Both the position numbers and the translations under genes were made by a program. Shown one piece after another: positions 9,487 through 20,293 of a stretch of 64,000 bases of DNA. The stretch's first letter is position 1. Every line of letters begins with the position of its first letter. The DNA comes from Brevibacterium marinum (GTDB taxonomy: Bacteria; Actinomycetota; Actinomycetes; Actinomycetales; Brevibacteriaceae). Where the stretch lies: NCBI RefSeq assembly GCF_011927955.1, contig NZ_JAATJN010000001.1, positions 3,906,001 to 3,970,000 on the forward strand. Reading direction: 5' to 3'. The notes beneath the pieces were generated by a model. It was not told where the DNA came from. It saw only the letters and a program-made list of their open reading frames with translations, and did no database searches.

Positions 9487-12078
9487 ATGAGCTCCGATCC
9501 GAACAGCATCGATGTCTGGGAGGCCTTCCTCGACCCACAGGGCACCTTTTCGCTGCCCGACTTCTCTGCGGTCACCCCGGCCTCGCTGGTCGCTGGGGTT
9601 CGGGCGGCCACTGACTTCGCGCGGTCCGAGGTCGAGGACATCATCGCCGATGAGAACGATCCGACGTTCGTGACGACCACTGTCCGATTCGAATCCGCGA
9701 CCATCCCCATGGACCGCATGTCGGCGTTGGTCAGCGCCGTCGAGGCCAATCACTTCCGTCCCGAGCTCACGGAAGCCGTCGCCGAGGTGCGGGACCGGCT
9801 GTCCGCGGCACAGACCCGGACTTTCCTCGACGTCGATCTCTTCCACCGCATCGAGCAGGTCCCCTCCACCGACCTCAACCCCGAGGACAAGCGCCAACAG
9901 GAGCTCACGATCGAGGAGTTCGTGCGAGCGGGAGCCCGCCTCGGCGAGGAGGAACGCGATCAGATGAGCACGATCGCGGCCGAGCTCACAACCTTGGAGA
10001 CCTCCTTCTCGCGGGCACTGCAGAAGGACACCCGGGATCTCGCGGTCCAGCTGACCGAACCGGATCAGCTGGCCGGCCTGAGCGAGGACCAGATCGCAGC
10101 CGCAGCCGGCCGAGCCGCCGAACGCGGCACCCACGGCTACCTGCTGCCGCTGAACAACTTCACCCAGCAGCTCGTCCTCGAATCCCTCGAATCGACCGAG
10201 ACCCGTCGCCAGGTGCTGGACAATTCGACCTCGCGGGGGACACGGGGAGGCGAGGGTGACACCCGAACGCAGGTCGCAGACACCACCGCACTAAGGGCTC
10301 TGCAGGCGAAGCTGCTCGGATTCCCCTCGTACTCCTCCTTTGCGATCGACAATCAGACGGCGGGCGGACCGGATGCGGCCGCGGACATCGTCTCCTCCCT
10401 CATCGCCCCGGCCAACGCCCAGCTCGCCGACGAACTCGCACGTGTCAAGGAACGCTACGGCCTCGACGATGTCGCACCCGAGGACGTCAAACACCACCTC
10501 GCGAAGTACCGGCAGGACGAATTCGGCATCGACGCCGATGAGGTGGCCAAGTACTTCGAATTCGACACCGTCCTGTACGAGGGCGTCTTCCGTGCGGCGA
10601 CGGGGCTCTACGGCATCACCTTCGCACCGCGCGAAGACGTCATCGGCTGGCACGAGGATGTTCGCGCATTCGAGGTCACCGACACGAACGAACGCACTCT
10701 GGGTCTCGTCCTCCTCGACCCGTACTCGCGGGACACGAAGCGCGGCGGTGCCTGGGTGGGTCAGCTGGTCACGAGCTCACGGCTGACCGGTCACCTTCCG
10801 GTGCTCACGCTCTCGCTCAACCTGGCGAAGCCCGGACCGGGCAGACCCTCACTGCTGGGGCCCACCGAACTCACCACCCTCTTCCACGAGTTCGGGCACG
10901 TCCTCCACGGCCTGTTCGCCAATTCGACCTACCCCTCGACCGCCGGGACCTCCGTCCCGCGCGACTACGTGGAGTTCCCGTCCCAGCTCAATGAGATGTG
11001 GCGCTTCCATCCGCAGGTCCTCCCCCACTACGCCAAGCACATCGACACGGGCGAGCCGATGCCCGCCGAGCTGGTCACCGCGCTGATCGAGAGTGAGAAG
11101 TTCGGCCAAGGGTTCAACACGACCGAGTACCTGGCCGCGGCCATGCTCGATCTGTCCTGGCATTCGCTCGAGGCCGGTGAACACATCACCGACGTCCTGT
11201 CCTTCGAATCCGAGGTGCTCGATGCCGCCGGATTCACGTCCCTCGTGCCTCCGCGCTACCGCACGACCTACTTCGGCCACATCTTCGCCTCCGGCTATGC
11301 CGCCGGCTACTACTCCTACCTCTACTCCGAGGTCATCGCGGCCTGGGTCAGCGAATGGTTCGAGGCTCAGGGCGGGCTCAGTCGGGAGGCCGGTGACGCG
11401 TTCCGCGAGGCGATACTGGCCCCCGGCTACTCCATCGATCCGATGAGCGCGATCGAACGGTTCTTCGGCACGCGTCCCGATGTCGCACCGCTGCTGCGCA
11501 GGCGCGGACTGGCGGAGCCGGTGGAAGAATCGGAGGACTCGGCAGAGGAAGAGCCCACCGCTCCCGCCGATGAACTGCCCGAGGCCGAACCGAAGGAGCA
11601 CCGCAACCACGCGGCGGTCGCCGAGGTCCTCGAGGCGCACGGGATCGAACCACAGATCAAGCTCTTCACCGACGCCACGCCCACGGCCGCCTCGGCGGCT
11701 GCGAAGATCGGTGTCGAGGTCGGCGCGATCGCCAACAGCCTCATCTTCTCCTCCGGCGGCGACCCTGTGCTCATCATGACCTCCGGACTGCACCGGGTGG
11801 ACACGGGGCACGTGGCCGGGCTCATCGGCGCGGACTCCCTTGACCGGGCCGACAAGGAGCTGGTGCGCACCGCGACGGGACAGGTCATCGGCGGGGTCGC
11901 TCCCTGCGGTCACCCGAAGCCGGTTCCCACCTATGTCGACGTGGCGCTGAAGGACTATCCTGTTCTCTGGGCTGCCGCCGGCACACCGAACTCGATGATG
12001 CCGTTGACCTACGAGCAGCTGCTGGCGATCACCGGAGGGAAGGAAATCACCGTTGTCGAAGAAGGTGTCGAAGGCTGA
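9487..12078 (+). CDS. M3-family metallopeptidase (Dcp-like) fused to a C-terminal YbaK/ProX-type aminoacyl-tRNA deacylase domain
   Basis: The 863-residue protein has two parts. Residues 1-675 are an M3 oligopeptidase of peptidyl-dipeptidase type, with the zinc motif HEFGHVLHGLF (467-477) and the third ligand in PSQLNEMW. The M3 part ends as usual (MSAIERFFGTRPDVAPLLRRR). An acidic linker (about 680-710, Glu/Pro/Ala-rich) follows, then about 150 residues of the YbaK/EbsC fold (HAAVAEVLEAHGIEPQIKLF… VEVGAIANSLIFSSGG… IGGVAPCGHPKPVPTYVD). M3 enzymes normally stop near 680 residues. Free-standing YbaK proteins hydrolyse mischarged tRNA(Pro). The next gene starts inside its 3' end. Confidence 0.9.
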   Translation: MSSDPNSIDVWEAFLDPQGTFSLPDFSAVTPASLVAGVRAATDFARSEVEDIIADENDPTFVTTTVRFESATIPMDRMSALVSAVEANHFRPELTEAVAEVRDRLSAAQTRTFLDVDLFHRIEQVPSTDLNPEDKRQQELTIEEFVRAGARLGEEERDQMSTIAAELTTLETSFSRALQKDTRDLAVQLTEPDQLAGLSEDQIAAAAGRAAERGTHGYLLPLNNFTQQLVLESLESTETRRQVLDNSTSRGTRGGEGDTRTQVADTTALRALQAKLLGFPSYSSFAIDNQTAGGPDAAADIVSSLIAPANAQLADELARVKERYGLDDVAPEDVKHHLAKYRQDEFGIDADEVAKYFEFDTVLYEGVFRAATGLYGITFAPREDVIGWHEDVRAFEVTDTNERTLGLVLLDPYSRDTKRGGAWVGQLVTSSRLTGHLPVLTLSLNLAKPGPGRPSLLGPTELTTLFHEFGHVLHGLFANSTYPSTAGTSVPRDYVEFPSQLNEMWRFHPQVLPHYAKHIDTGEPMPAELVTALIESEKFGQGFNTTEYLAAAMLDLSWHSLEAGEHITDVLSFESEVLDAAGFTSLVPPRYRTTYFGHIFASGYAAGYYSYLYSEVIAAWVSEWFEAQGGLSREAGDAFREAILAPGYSIDPMSAIERFFGTRPDVAPLLRRRGLAEPVEESEDSAEEEPTAPADELPEAEPKEHRNHAAVAEVLEAHGIEPQIKLFTDATPTAASAAAKIGVEVGAIANSLIFSSGGDPVLIMTSGLHRVDTGHVAGLIGADSLDRADKELVRTATGQVIGGVAPCGHPKPVPTYVDVALKDYPVLWAAAGTPNSMMPLTYEQLLAITGGKEITVVEEGVEG

Positions 12079-12793
12079 GAACTCGGACGGGCCGAGTTCG
12101 CAGGGTTCGGGTTCGCTGAGCCCTGCGGGCAGGTTGGCGGCCTTCGCGTCCTCGCGCGGACGCTACTACGCGGTCCTCCTCGCCGTGTTCTCCGCGGTGC
12201 TCATCATCTCCAACATCTCCGCGACCAAGGTCATCGGCTTCGGTCCGATCGTCACCGACGGCGGCGCGTTCCTGTTCCCCATCGCCTACATCCTCGGCGA
12301 TGTGATCAGCGAGGTCTACGGCTTCAAGGCCGCCCGCAAGGCCGTCATCACCGGCTTCGGACTCCAGATCCTGGCCACTCTCGTGTTCTGGCTCGTGCTC
12401 ATCTCACCACCGGGACCCGGCTATGAGAACCAGGACGCCTTCGCTGCGGTCCTCGGCTTCTATCCGCGCATCGTCGCGGCTTCGCTGGTCGGGTACTTCT
12501 TCGGACAGCTGCTGAATTCCTATGTGCTCGTGGCCGTGAAGAAGCGCATGGGCGAGCAGAAGCTGTGGGTGAGGCTGCTGACCTCGACGGGCGTCGGCGA
12601 ATTCGTCGACACCCTGTTGTTCTGCATCATCGCCTTCGCCGGTGTCATCCCCGGACTCGACTTCATCAGCTACATCGTCTTCGGCTTCGTCTACAAGGTC
12701 GCCGTCGAAGTCGTCCTCATGCCCGTCACCTACCGGGTGATCAAGCTCGTGAAGAGGCACGAGCCCAGCTACGAGCTGCCCGGGGCACAGTAG
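12053..12793 (+). CDS. yhhQ: Queuosine precursor transporter (YhhQ/VUT family)
   Basis: A 246-residue integral membrane protein with about six helices. It has family marks near ISNISATKVIGFGPI and FLFPIAYILGDVISEVYGFKAAR. YhhQ proteins import preQ0/preQ1 or queuine-like bases. The start is TTG 12053, 26 bases inside the peptidase gene, preceded by GGAGGGAAGG; no ATG fits. The convergent neighbour is tRNA-guanine transglycosylase, which uses the imported base, so the pair suggests salvage of a queuosine precursor. No de novo queuosine genes are in the window. Confidence 0.9.
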   Translation: MSKKVSKAENSDGPSSQGSGSLSPAGRLAAFASSRGRYYAVLLAVFSAVLIISNISATKVIGFGPIVTDGGAFLFPIAYILGDVISEVYGFKAARKAVITGFGLQILATLVFWLVLISPPGPGYENQDAFAAVLGFYPRIVAASLVGYFFGQLLNSYVLVAVKKRMGEQKLWVRLLTSTGVGEFVDTLLFCIIAFAGVIPGLDFISYIVFGFVYKVAVEVVLMPVTYRVIKLVKRHEPSYELPGAQ

Positions 12794-12802
12794 GTCCGAG
12801 GC

Positions 12803-14095
<1,293 letters not shown>

Positions 14096-14107
14096 TTAAC
14101 TGGGAGC

Positions 14108-15043
14108 ATGAGTCGGACCTTCACCCAGATGATCGAGGCCGCCGAACGCACCGGCGAGCCCATCATCATCGACGGCGGCCTGGGCACCGCTCTCGAGTCC
14201 CGCGACATCGATCTCGGCCATGAGCTGTGGTCGGCCGCCCTGCTCCGTGAGTCCCCGGACACCCTCGCCGAGGTGCACGCAGAGTTCATCCGCGCCGGTG
14301 CCCGGATCGTCACGACCGCCAGTTACCAAGCGACCCCGCTCGGCTTCGAGGCAGCATCGATCCCCGCCGAGGAGGGGCGACGTCTCATCGCAGCCGGCGT
14401 TGAGATCGCCGCCGAAGCAGCCGCGAGCAGAAGTCTCGTCGCCGGGTCCGCCGGTCCCTACGGCGCGGCGCTCGGCAACGGGGCCGAGTACACCGGCGAT
14501 TACCGCCTCGACGATGCAGAGCTGAGGACTTTCCACCGTTCGCGCATCGAGGCCCTGGTCAGAGCCGGTGCCGACCTGCTGGCGATCGAGACTCAGCCCA
14601 GCCTGCCGGAGATCCGCGTGCTGGTCGGCCTGGCCGAGGAATACGACATCGCGGCTTGGCTGAGCGTGACGCTCTCCGATGGTCGGCACTTGGCCGACGG
14701 CTCGAACCTGGCGGATGTCGCGGAGGTGGCGTCCGCCTCGGCGATGGTCCGGGCGGTCGGGGTCAACTGTGTGCGCCCCTCGCTCGTGTCCGAAGCGCTG
14801 GCAACCTTGGCGGATGTCACGGACCTGCCGCTCATCGCGTACCCGAACTCGGGCGAGGCCTATGACGCGGACTCGATGGAGTGGCGGGACGGGCCGCACT
14901 TCGAACCCGGAGTGGACACGATCGCCGGGTGGAGGGACGCAGGTGCCCGCCTCCTCGGCGGCTGCTGCCGGACGGCGCCCGAAGACATCGCCCGGCTTGC
15001 CGCCTCGGCGAAGGAGATCAGCCGAGCATCTTCCCCGGATTGA
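14108..15043 (+). CDS. mmuM: Homocysteine S-methyltransferase
   Basis: A 311-residue zinc-dependent methyltransferase that makes methionine from homocysteine, with S-methylmethionine or S-adenosylmethionine as donor. The IIDGGLGTALESRG-like start, the Cys in GVNCVRP (about 224) and the C-terminal GGCCRT pair (about 287-289) supply the zinc ligands. GGGAG precedes ATG 14108. Its 3' end overlaps the convergent FAD-linked oxidase by 26 bases. Confidence 0.93.
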   Translation: MSRTFTQMIEAAERTGEPIIIDGGLGTALESRDIDLGHELWSAALLRESPDTLAEVHAEFIRAGARIVTTASYQATPLGFEAASIPAEEGRRLIAAGVEIAAEAAASRSLVAGSAGPYGAALGNGAEYTGDYRLDDAELRTFHRSRIEALVRAGADLLAIETQPSLPEIRVLVGLAEEYDIAAWLSVTLSDGRHLADGSNLADVAEVASASAMVRAVGVNCVRPSLVSEALATLADVTDLPLIAYPNSGEAYDADSMEWRDGPHFEPGVDTIAGWRDAGARLLGGCCRTAPEDIARLAASAKEISRASSPD

Positions 15044-16418
15044 GGATCCCCAGCGGGTCGAGGGCCTCCTTAATCCGCTGGTGCATCAGCGCCGCACCCG
15101 CGTCGAGCTCATGCCCGAGCCATTCACGTTTGAGGAACCCGACACCGTGTTCGCCGGTGATCGTGCCGCCGAGGTCCAGACCCAGCTGGATGATCGCGGC
15201 GAACGCCTCCTGCGCCTGCCTCGCCTGGTCCTCGTCACCGGCGTCGAAGACCACGGACGGGTGCATGTTCCCGTCACCGGCATGCCCCGCGGTGGCGACC
15301 TCGACGTCGAAGCGAGCATCGATGTCCGCCAGCTTCTCGAAGAACTCGCCCAGCGCCGACCGCGGCACGCACACATCGTCGACGAGCTCGCCGCCTCCGC
15401 GCTCATCGGCGTACTTCTCCATCGCCGGTGCCACCGCGCGGCGGGCCGCGACGAGCATCTCACTGTCGGCCGGATCGTCGGAGACGAAGACCTCCGTGCC
15501 GCCGTGGGATTCGGCGATCCGCCGGAAAGTCTCGAGCTCGTCCATCGCTCCCGCACCCTGCGCATTCGACTGCACGAGCAGCAGGGCGCCGAGGTCGTCG
15601 GGCAGACCGAAGTGACCGTAGGCGTTGACCATTCCCACGGTGGGCCCGTCCATGAGCTCGAGCAGCGAGGGAGCGGCACCGGAGCTCATGTATTCGGTGA
15701 CTGTGCGGCCGGCTGACTCGGTGTCGGGGAAGATCCCGACGGCGGTGATCGGCGGGGGCAGTGCCGGCTTCAGGGCCAGAGTCACCTCGACGATGGTGCC
15801 CAGCGTCCCCTCGGAGCCGACGAGGAGGGCTGCCAGGTCGAGGCCCGCGACGCCCTTCGCCGTCGCCCGGCCCAGCTTCGTCACGGTGCCGTCGGCGAGG
15901 ACGACGGTCATGGCCCGCACATAGTCCTTGGTCACGCCGTACTTCACACAGCACATGCCGCCGGCGTTCGTGGCGACATTGCCGCCGATCGTCGAGATCG
16001 CGACCGAGCCGGGATCGGGCGGGTAGGACAGACCGTGATCGGCCAGCGCCGTTTTGAGGTCCTGATTGATGACTCCGGGCTGGACCCGGCACGTCCGGTT
16101 GACCTCATCGACCTCGACGATCTCGTTCATCGTCGTGACATTGAGCAGCAGGCTGCCATCGATCGCGTTCGCGGCGCCCGAGAGTCCGGTCCGCGCTCCC
16201 TGGGTGACGACGGGGATGTGGTGTTCGGTGGCGAAGCGCATGACGGCCACGACATCGTCGACCGTTCGCGCCCTGACCAGACCCATTGCCTGACCGGCGG
16301 AGCAGAACAGCGCCTTGTCGAAGGCGTAGCTGTCGACGACGTCGAGGTCCGTGACGAGGGCTCCGGGGCTGAGCTGACCTTCAAGCGCCTGGATCGGGGC
16401 CGCAGTTGTCACGCTCAT
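15018..16418 (-). CDS. FAD-linked 2-hydroxyacid dehydrogenase (GlcD/D-lactate dehydrogenase-like)
   Basis: A 466-residue oxidoreductase of the VAO/PCMH class. The FAD-binding N-terminal domain has VVTQGARTGLSGAANA and PPDPGSVAISTIGGNVATNAGG. The C-terminal cap carries the metal/substrate motif GHAGDGNMHP (about 373-382) and the terminal TGEHGVG. This pattern fits D-lactate or glycolate dehydrogenases that pass electrons to the respiratory chain; the sequence does not choose between substrates. ATG 16418 overlaps the stop of the upstream aminotransferase (ATGA), so the two form an operon. Confidence 0.88.
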   Translation of the reverse strand: MSVTTAAPIQALEGQLSPGALVTDLDVVDSYAFDKALFCSAGQAMGLVRARTVDDVVAVMRFATEHHIPVVTQGARTGLSGAANAIDGSLLLNVTTMNEIVEVDEVNRTCRVQPGVINQDLKTALADHGLSYPPDPGSVAISTIGGNVATNAGGMCCVKYGVTKDYVRAMTVVLADGTVTKLGRATAKGVAGLDLAALLVGSEGTLGTIVEVTLALKPALPPPITAVGIFPDTESAGRTVTEYMSSGAAPSLLELMDGPTVGMVNAYGHFGLPDDLGALLLVQSNAQGAGAMDELETFRRIAESHGGTEVFVSDDPADSEMLVAARRAVAPAMEKYADERGGGELVDDVCVPRSALGEFFEKLADIDARFDVEVATAGHAGDGNMHPSVVFDAGDEDQARQAQEAFAAIIQLGLDLGGTITGEHGVGFLKREWLGHELDAGAALMHQRIKEALDPLGILNPGKMLG

Positions 16419-17500
16419 GCGATCCGTGACTGCTCGAACGACCTGGCCACCTCGCGCACCCGGTCGAGGGCTTCGTCGGCTCCGATGCTGACCCGCACTC
16501 CCCCGCTCAGGCGTCGGATGGCAACGGCCTGCCTCGCGCATGCCTCCTCGAAGGCTATCGCAGCATCGTCGTCGAGGTTGACCCACACATAGTTGCCCTG
16601 GGAATCGGCGACGGTGAGACCCGCATCGCGCAGGTCCTGTTCGAACTGGTCGCGGGTGGCCGCGACCTCCTTCGCCCGCACCAGCACCTCGTCATTGCGC
16701 GAGAGCGATTCCACGGCAGCGACCTGGGCCGCCGAGGTGACGCTGAAGGGTGCGATGACCTGACGCAGCGCGGTCGCGATCGTCGGATCGGCGACGCCGA
16801 AGCCCACCCGCAGACCGGCCAGACCATGTGCCTTGGAGAAGGTCCGGGCCAACACCAGGTTCGGGAATTTCCGGTACGCCGCCATCCCGTCGACCACCTC
16901 GGCGGCGGTGGCGAACTCGAAGTACGCCTCGTCGAGGACGACGATGACCTCGGCCGGGACCTCGGCCATGAAGCCCTCGAGCTCGGAGGCGCTGATCGAC
17001 GGGCCCGTCGGGTTGTTCGGCGAGCAGAGCATGATGAGTCGGGTCGTGTCATCGATGGCCGCGACCAGTCCCGGAAAGTCGTGGCGGCCGTCGTCGAGCA
17101 GCGGCACCGGGCGCTTCTCGGCACCGCGTGCCGAGGCGAGGATCGGGTACATCTCGAACGAGGGCCAGGGGTAGACCACCGAGGTCCCCGCCTCGAGGGT
17201 GATGTTCGTCAGCGCCGAAAGGATCTCCGAGGCGCCGGCACCGGGTACGACCTCGGACTGATCGACGTCGAGGTGGGCCGCGAGATCGGCCACGAGCTTC
17301 GTCGCCTTCGGGTCGGGATAGTTCGCCGGCGCCTGCCCCGCGTCGGCGATCGCCTCGACGACGCTCGGCAGGGGCGGCAGGTGATTCTCGTTCGACGACA
17401 GCTTGTACGGTTTCAGCCCCGGGGCCGTGGTCGGGGGTTTGCCCGGCACATAGGGCGGGAACTCGGCCAGGGCATCACGGAGACGGAAGCGATTCGACAT
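16415..17500 (-). CDS. Histidinol-phosphate/aromatic aminotransferase family protein
   Basis: A 361-residue class I/II PLP aminotransferase of the HisC/Pat group. It has YKLSSNENHLPPLPSV near the start, CSPNNPTG (about 158-165), DEAYFEF, and the PLP-Lys motif ARTFSKAHGLAGLRVG (Lys about 218). Actinobacterial relatives act on histidinol phosphate or aromatic amino acids. The lack of other his genes nearby favours the aromatic (Pat-like) role, but this is inference. MSNRF (17500) is preferred to the ATG 18 bases upstream. It is coupled to the FAD-linked oxidase by ATGA. Confidence 0.88.
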   Translation of the reverse strand: MSNRFRLRDALAEFPPYVPGKPPTTAPGLKPYKLSSNENHLPPLPSVVEAIADAGQAPANYPDPKATKLVADLAAHLDVDQSEVVPGAGASEILSALTNITLEAGTSVVYPWPSFEMYPILASARGAEKRPVPLLDDGRHDFPGLVAAIDDTTRLIMLCSPNNPTGPSISASELEGFMAEVPAEVIVVLDEAYFEFATAAEVVDGMAAYRKFPNLVLARTFSKAHGLAGLRVGFGVADPTIATALRQVIAPFSVTSAAQVAAVESLSRNDEVLVRAKEVAATRDQFEQDLRDAGLTVADSQGNYVWVNLDDDAAIAFEEACARQAVAIRRLSGGVRVSIGADEALDRVREVARSFEQSRIA

Positions 17501-17724
17501 ATGCCCATATTTGCACACCCTGTGTCATCCGACACAAGATGTCCGCGGGTTAAACGTCCGAATGGTCGGAAAAGGCCGCTCCGGACGGACGATCGTTCTC
17601 TGTGAGAATGCTCGCACCCTCGCTGCCCGGCACTCCCCGGGTTACTGGTTCGCCTGAGGCTAAGAGTAGTCTGAGAGTCGGATACCAAGAGTCAGTCAGT
17701 CATTGACGAAGAATGAGAGTCGAA

Positions 17725-19200
17725 ATGCCCTCCACGCAGGAAAAGGTTGACGTTGTCTTGATCGGCGGCGGGATCATGAGTGCCACTCTGGGCGCCATGC
17801 TGACCGAGCTTCAGCCGGAGTGGGACATCCGGGTCTACGAGAAGCTCGACTATGTCGCCGAGGAGAGCTCCGACCCATGGAACAACGCCGGCACCGGTCA
17901 TGCCGCCCTGTGCGAACTCAACTACACTCCCGAAGACGAGAACGGTCACATCGATCTCGCCAAGGCCTCGCAGATCAATGAGCAGTTCCATCATTCGCGT
18001 CAGTACTGGTCGCACCTCGTCGACAACGGCGTCCTGCCGGACCCGAAGTCCTTCATCAGCCAGGTCCCCCACATCAGCTACGGCCGAGGTGAGAAGGGCC
18101 GAGACTACATCAAGAACCGTTACGAGCAGATGGTGCGAAACCCGCTGTTCTCCGAGATGGAGTACACCGACGATCCCGATACCCAGGCCGAGTGGCTGCC
18201 GCTGATGTTCGAGGGCCGCGGACCCGGCCAGGTCAACGGCATCTCGCGGACGGAGATCGGCACCGACGTCAACTTCGGATCGCTGTCTCGACAGCTGCTC
18301 AGCTACGTCGGCGACAAGGGCGCCACGATCCGCACCAGTCACGAGGTGACCGACCTCGAACGCTCCTCCGACGGCTGGGTCGTCACCGTCAAGGACCTGC
18401 TCTCCCACGAAACCCACAAGGTCAACGCGAAGTTCGTCTTCGTCGGGGCCGGCGGCGGAGCACTGCCGCTGCTGCAGAAGTCGGGCATCCCCGAGGGCCG
18501 CGGCTACGGCGGGTTCCCCGTTTCGGGCATCTTCCTGCGTACCTCGAACTCCGATCTCGTCGACCGTCACCAGGCCAAGGTCTACGGCCAGGCATCCTTC
18601 GGTGCCCCGGCGATGTCCGTGCCGCACCTCGACACCCGTGTCGTCGACGGCAAGGACCACCTGCTGTTCGGCCCCTACGCGGGCTTCTCGCCGAAGTTCC
18701 TCAAGGGCGGCAGCTTCACCGACCTGCCGTTCTCGGTGCGCGGGAACAACCTGGCCACGATGCTCAATGTGGCCAGGGACAACACCGATCTCGTCACCTA
18801 CCTCGTCTCCGAGCTGGCCGCGTCGAAGAAGGCCCGCTTCGAGTCGATGCACGAGTTCATCCCGAACATCGACCCCGCCGACTGGGAGTTCGTCCAGGCC
18901 GGACAGCGCGTTCAGGTGATGAAGAAGGACCCGAAGAAGGGCGGAGTCCTCAGCTTCGGCACCGAGCTCATCTCCTCTGCCGACGGTTCGATCGCGGCGC
19001 TGCTCGGCGCTTCCCCCGGCGCTTCGACGACTGTGGCGATCATGCTCAACCTGCTCAAGACCTGCTTCCCCCGCCAGTACAGCACTTGGGAGCCTGCGAT
19101 CAAGGACATGGTCCCCTCAGTTGGCCACAGCCTCGCCGAAGACGAGACCCTGCTCAAGGAGCTCTCCGAGTACACCGCTCGCACCCTGCAGCTCATCTGA
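17725..19200 (+). CDS. mqo: Malate:quinone oxidoreductase
   Basis: A 491-residue peripheral membrane flavoprotein that oxidises malate to oxaloacetate and reduces quinone. It has the FAD motif VVLIGGGIMSATLGAML and the Mqo-specific SSDPWNNAGTGHAALCELNY. It then has FVGAGGGALPLLQKSGIP, and the family's C-terminal LLGASPGASTTV and FP…Y..W segments. A GAGAG ribosome-binding site supports ATG 17725; an in-frame ATG at 17713 is possible. The 224-bp gap on its left (17501-17724) must hold its promoter, but no confident element is visible. Confidence 0.95.
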   Translation: MPSTQEKVDVVLIGGGIMSATLGAMLTELQPEWDIRVYEKLDYVAEESSDPWNNAGTGHAALCELNYTPEDENGHIDLAKASQINEQFHHSRQYWSHLVDNGVLPDPKSFISQVPHISYGRGEKGRDYIKNRYEQMVRNPLFSEMEYTDDPDTQAEWLPLMFEGRGPGQVNGISRTEIGTDVNFGSLSRQLLSYVGDKGATIRTSHEVTDLERSSDGWVVTVKDLLSHETHKVNAKFVFVGAGGGALPLLQKSGIPEGRGYGGFPVSGIFLRTSNSDLVDRHQAKVYGQASFGAPAMSVPHLDTRVVDGKDHLLFGPYAGFSPKFLKGGSFTDLPFSVRGNNLATMLNVARDNTDLVTYLVSELAASKKARFESMHEFIPNIDPADWEFVQAGQRVQVMKKDPKKGGVLSFGTELISSADGSIAALLGASPGASTTVAIMLNLLKTCFPRQYSTWEPAIKDMVPSVGHSLAEDETLLKELSEYTARTLQLI

Positions 19201-19216
19201 GCAGGGGAATTCACTA

Positions 19217-19280
19217 ACCGCTTGTTGGAAGTGTCAGTGCGCATCACTTGTGCGCCACCTACGCCCTTCCAGCAAGCGGT
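19217..19280. repeat. Long stem-loop between convergent mqo and allE
   Basis: Arms 19217-19231 and 19266-19280 (ACCGCTTGTTGGAAG and CTTCCAGCAAGCGGT) pair over 15 bases with one G-T type mismatch around a 34-base loop. No T-run follows on either strand. It may be a bidirectional terminator or a dispersed palindrome. Confidence 0.45.
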
Positions 19281-19354
19281 GACTGCATTCACGCCAACGC
19301 GCCGCCAGTTGGCAGCGCCGGTGCGGCAGCAGCGCCAGTGCGGGTCGGGGGCTG

Positions 19355-20179
19355 TTAGAGCTCGACCTGGCGATTGACGTCCTTGTAGAGCAGGTAGCGG
19401 AAGCGGCCCGGCCCGCCGGCGTAGCAGGCCTGGGGGCAGAAGGCGCGCATCGAGATGAAGTCGCCTTCCTGCACCTCGACCCAATCGCCGTTGAGGCGGT
19501 AGACGGCCTTGCCCTCGAGGACGTAGAGGCCGTGCTCCATCTCGTGGGTCTCGGCGAAGGGAATCACGGCACCGGGTTCGAAGGTCACGATGTTGACATG
19601 CATGTCGTAGGCCAGGTCGCCGGGATCGAGCGGGCGGGTCGTCCGCCACCGGTTGTCGGTGCCCGGCATCGCCGCCGGCTCGACGTCGGACTCGTTGCCG
19701 AACACGGCTTCGGCGGTCAGTCCGGTCACCGGCTGGTAACGCTTGCGCACCCAATGGAAACGGCCCGCCTCGGCGCCGGTCGACTTCACGCTCCAGGTCG
19801 AACCGGCTGGCAGGAAACCGTAGCCGCCCGGGGCCAGGGTGTGTGCCCGACCCTCGTGGGTGATCTCGAGCTCACCGGCCATGACGAAGATGAACCCTTC
19901 GACCTCGGCCTGCGGTTCGGGCTCGTCCGAGCCGCCGCCCGGGACGACTTCGAGGATGGTCTGAGAGAAGGTCACCGCTCCCCCGGCCACCGGTTTGCTC
20001 AGCACCCAGGATCGGGTCCCCGTCCATTCGGGCAGGTTCGAGGTCACGATGTCGCGCATGACCCCGCGCGGGATCACAGTGTAGGCCTCGGTGACGATCG
20101 CACGGTCGGTGAGCAGGTCCGACTGGGGCGGGTGCCCGCCGGTCGGCGCCCAATAGGTATAGGGGTCGGTCGTCGTCAT
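19355..20179 (-). CDS. allE: (S)-ureidoglycine aminohydrolase
   Basis: A 274-residue bicupin that releases ammonia from ureidoglycine to give (S)-ureidoglycolate, after allantoate hydrolysis. It has the family start (YYWAPTGGHPPQ-like), the MRDIVTSNLPEW segment, and a C-terminal cupin with FAETHEMEHGLYVLEGKAVY supplying the manganese ligands (His, Glu, His). The C-terminal FCPQACYAGGPGRFRYLLYKDVNR is also family-specific. It lies downstream of the CitE-like gene and malic enzyme on the same strand and is probably co-transcribed with them. Confidence 0.92.
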   Translation of the reverse strand: MTTTDPYTYWAPTGGHPPQSDLLTDRAIVTEAYTVIPRGVMRDIVTSNLPEWTGTRSWVLSKPVAGGAVTFSQTILEVVPGGGSDEPEPQAEVEGFIFVMAGELEITHEGRAHTLAPGGYGFLPAGSTWSVKSTGAEAGRFHWVRKRYQPVTGLTAEAVFGNESDVEPAAMPGTDNRWRTTRPLDPGDLAYDMHVNIVTFEPGAVIPFAETHEMEHGLYVLEGKAVYRLNGDWVEVQEGDFISMRAFCPQACYAGGPGRFRYLLYKDVNRQVEL

Positions 20180-20211
20180 GGGTGCAGAGTCTCCTTCGAT
20201 TCGGTGCTGGT

Positions 20212-20293
20212 CAGCACAAGTCGCTGTTCAGTACAAGCCGGTGCTCAACCGCCGGTGATCAGCCGCCCGCGGTCAGCACAAGCCGGTGATCAG
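20212..20293. repeat. Degenerate ~20-bp direct repeats before allE
   Basis: CAGCACAAGTCGCTGTTCAG (20212), CAGTACAAGCCGGTGCTCAA (20229) and CAGCACAAGCCGGTGATCAG (20274) are near copies. They fill most of the 110-bp gap between the CitE-like gene and allE, and the last one enters the upstream gene's stop codon. Confidence 0.6.
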
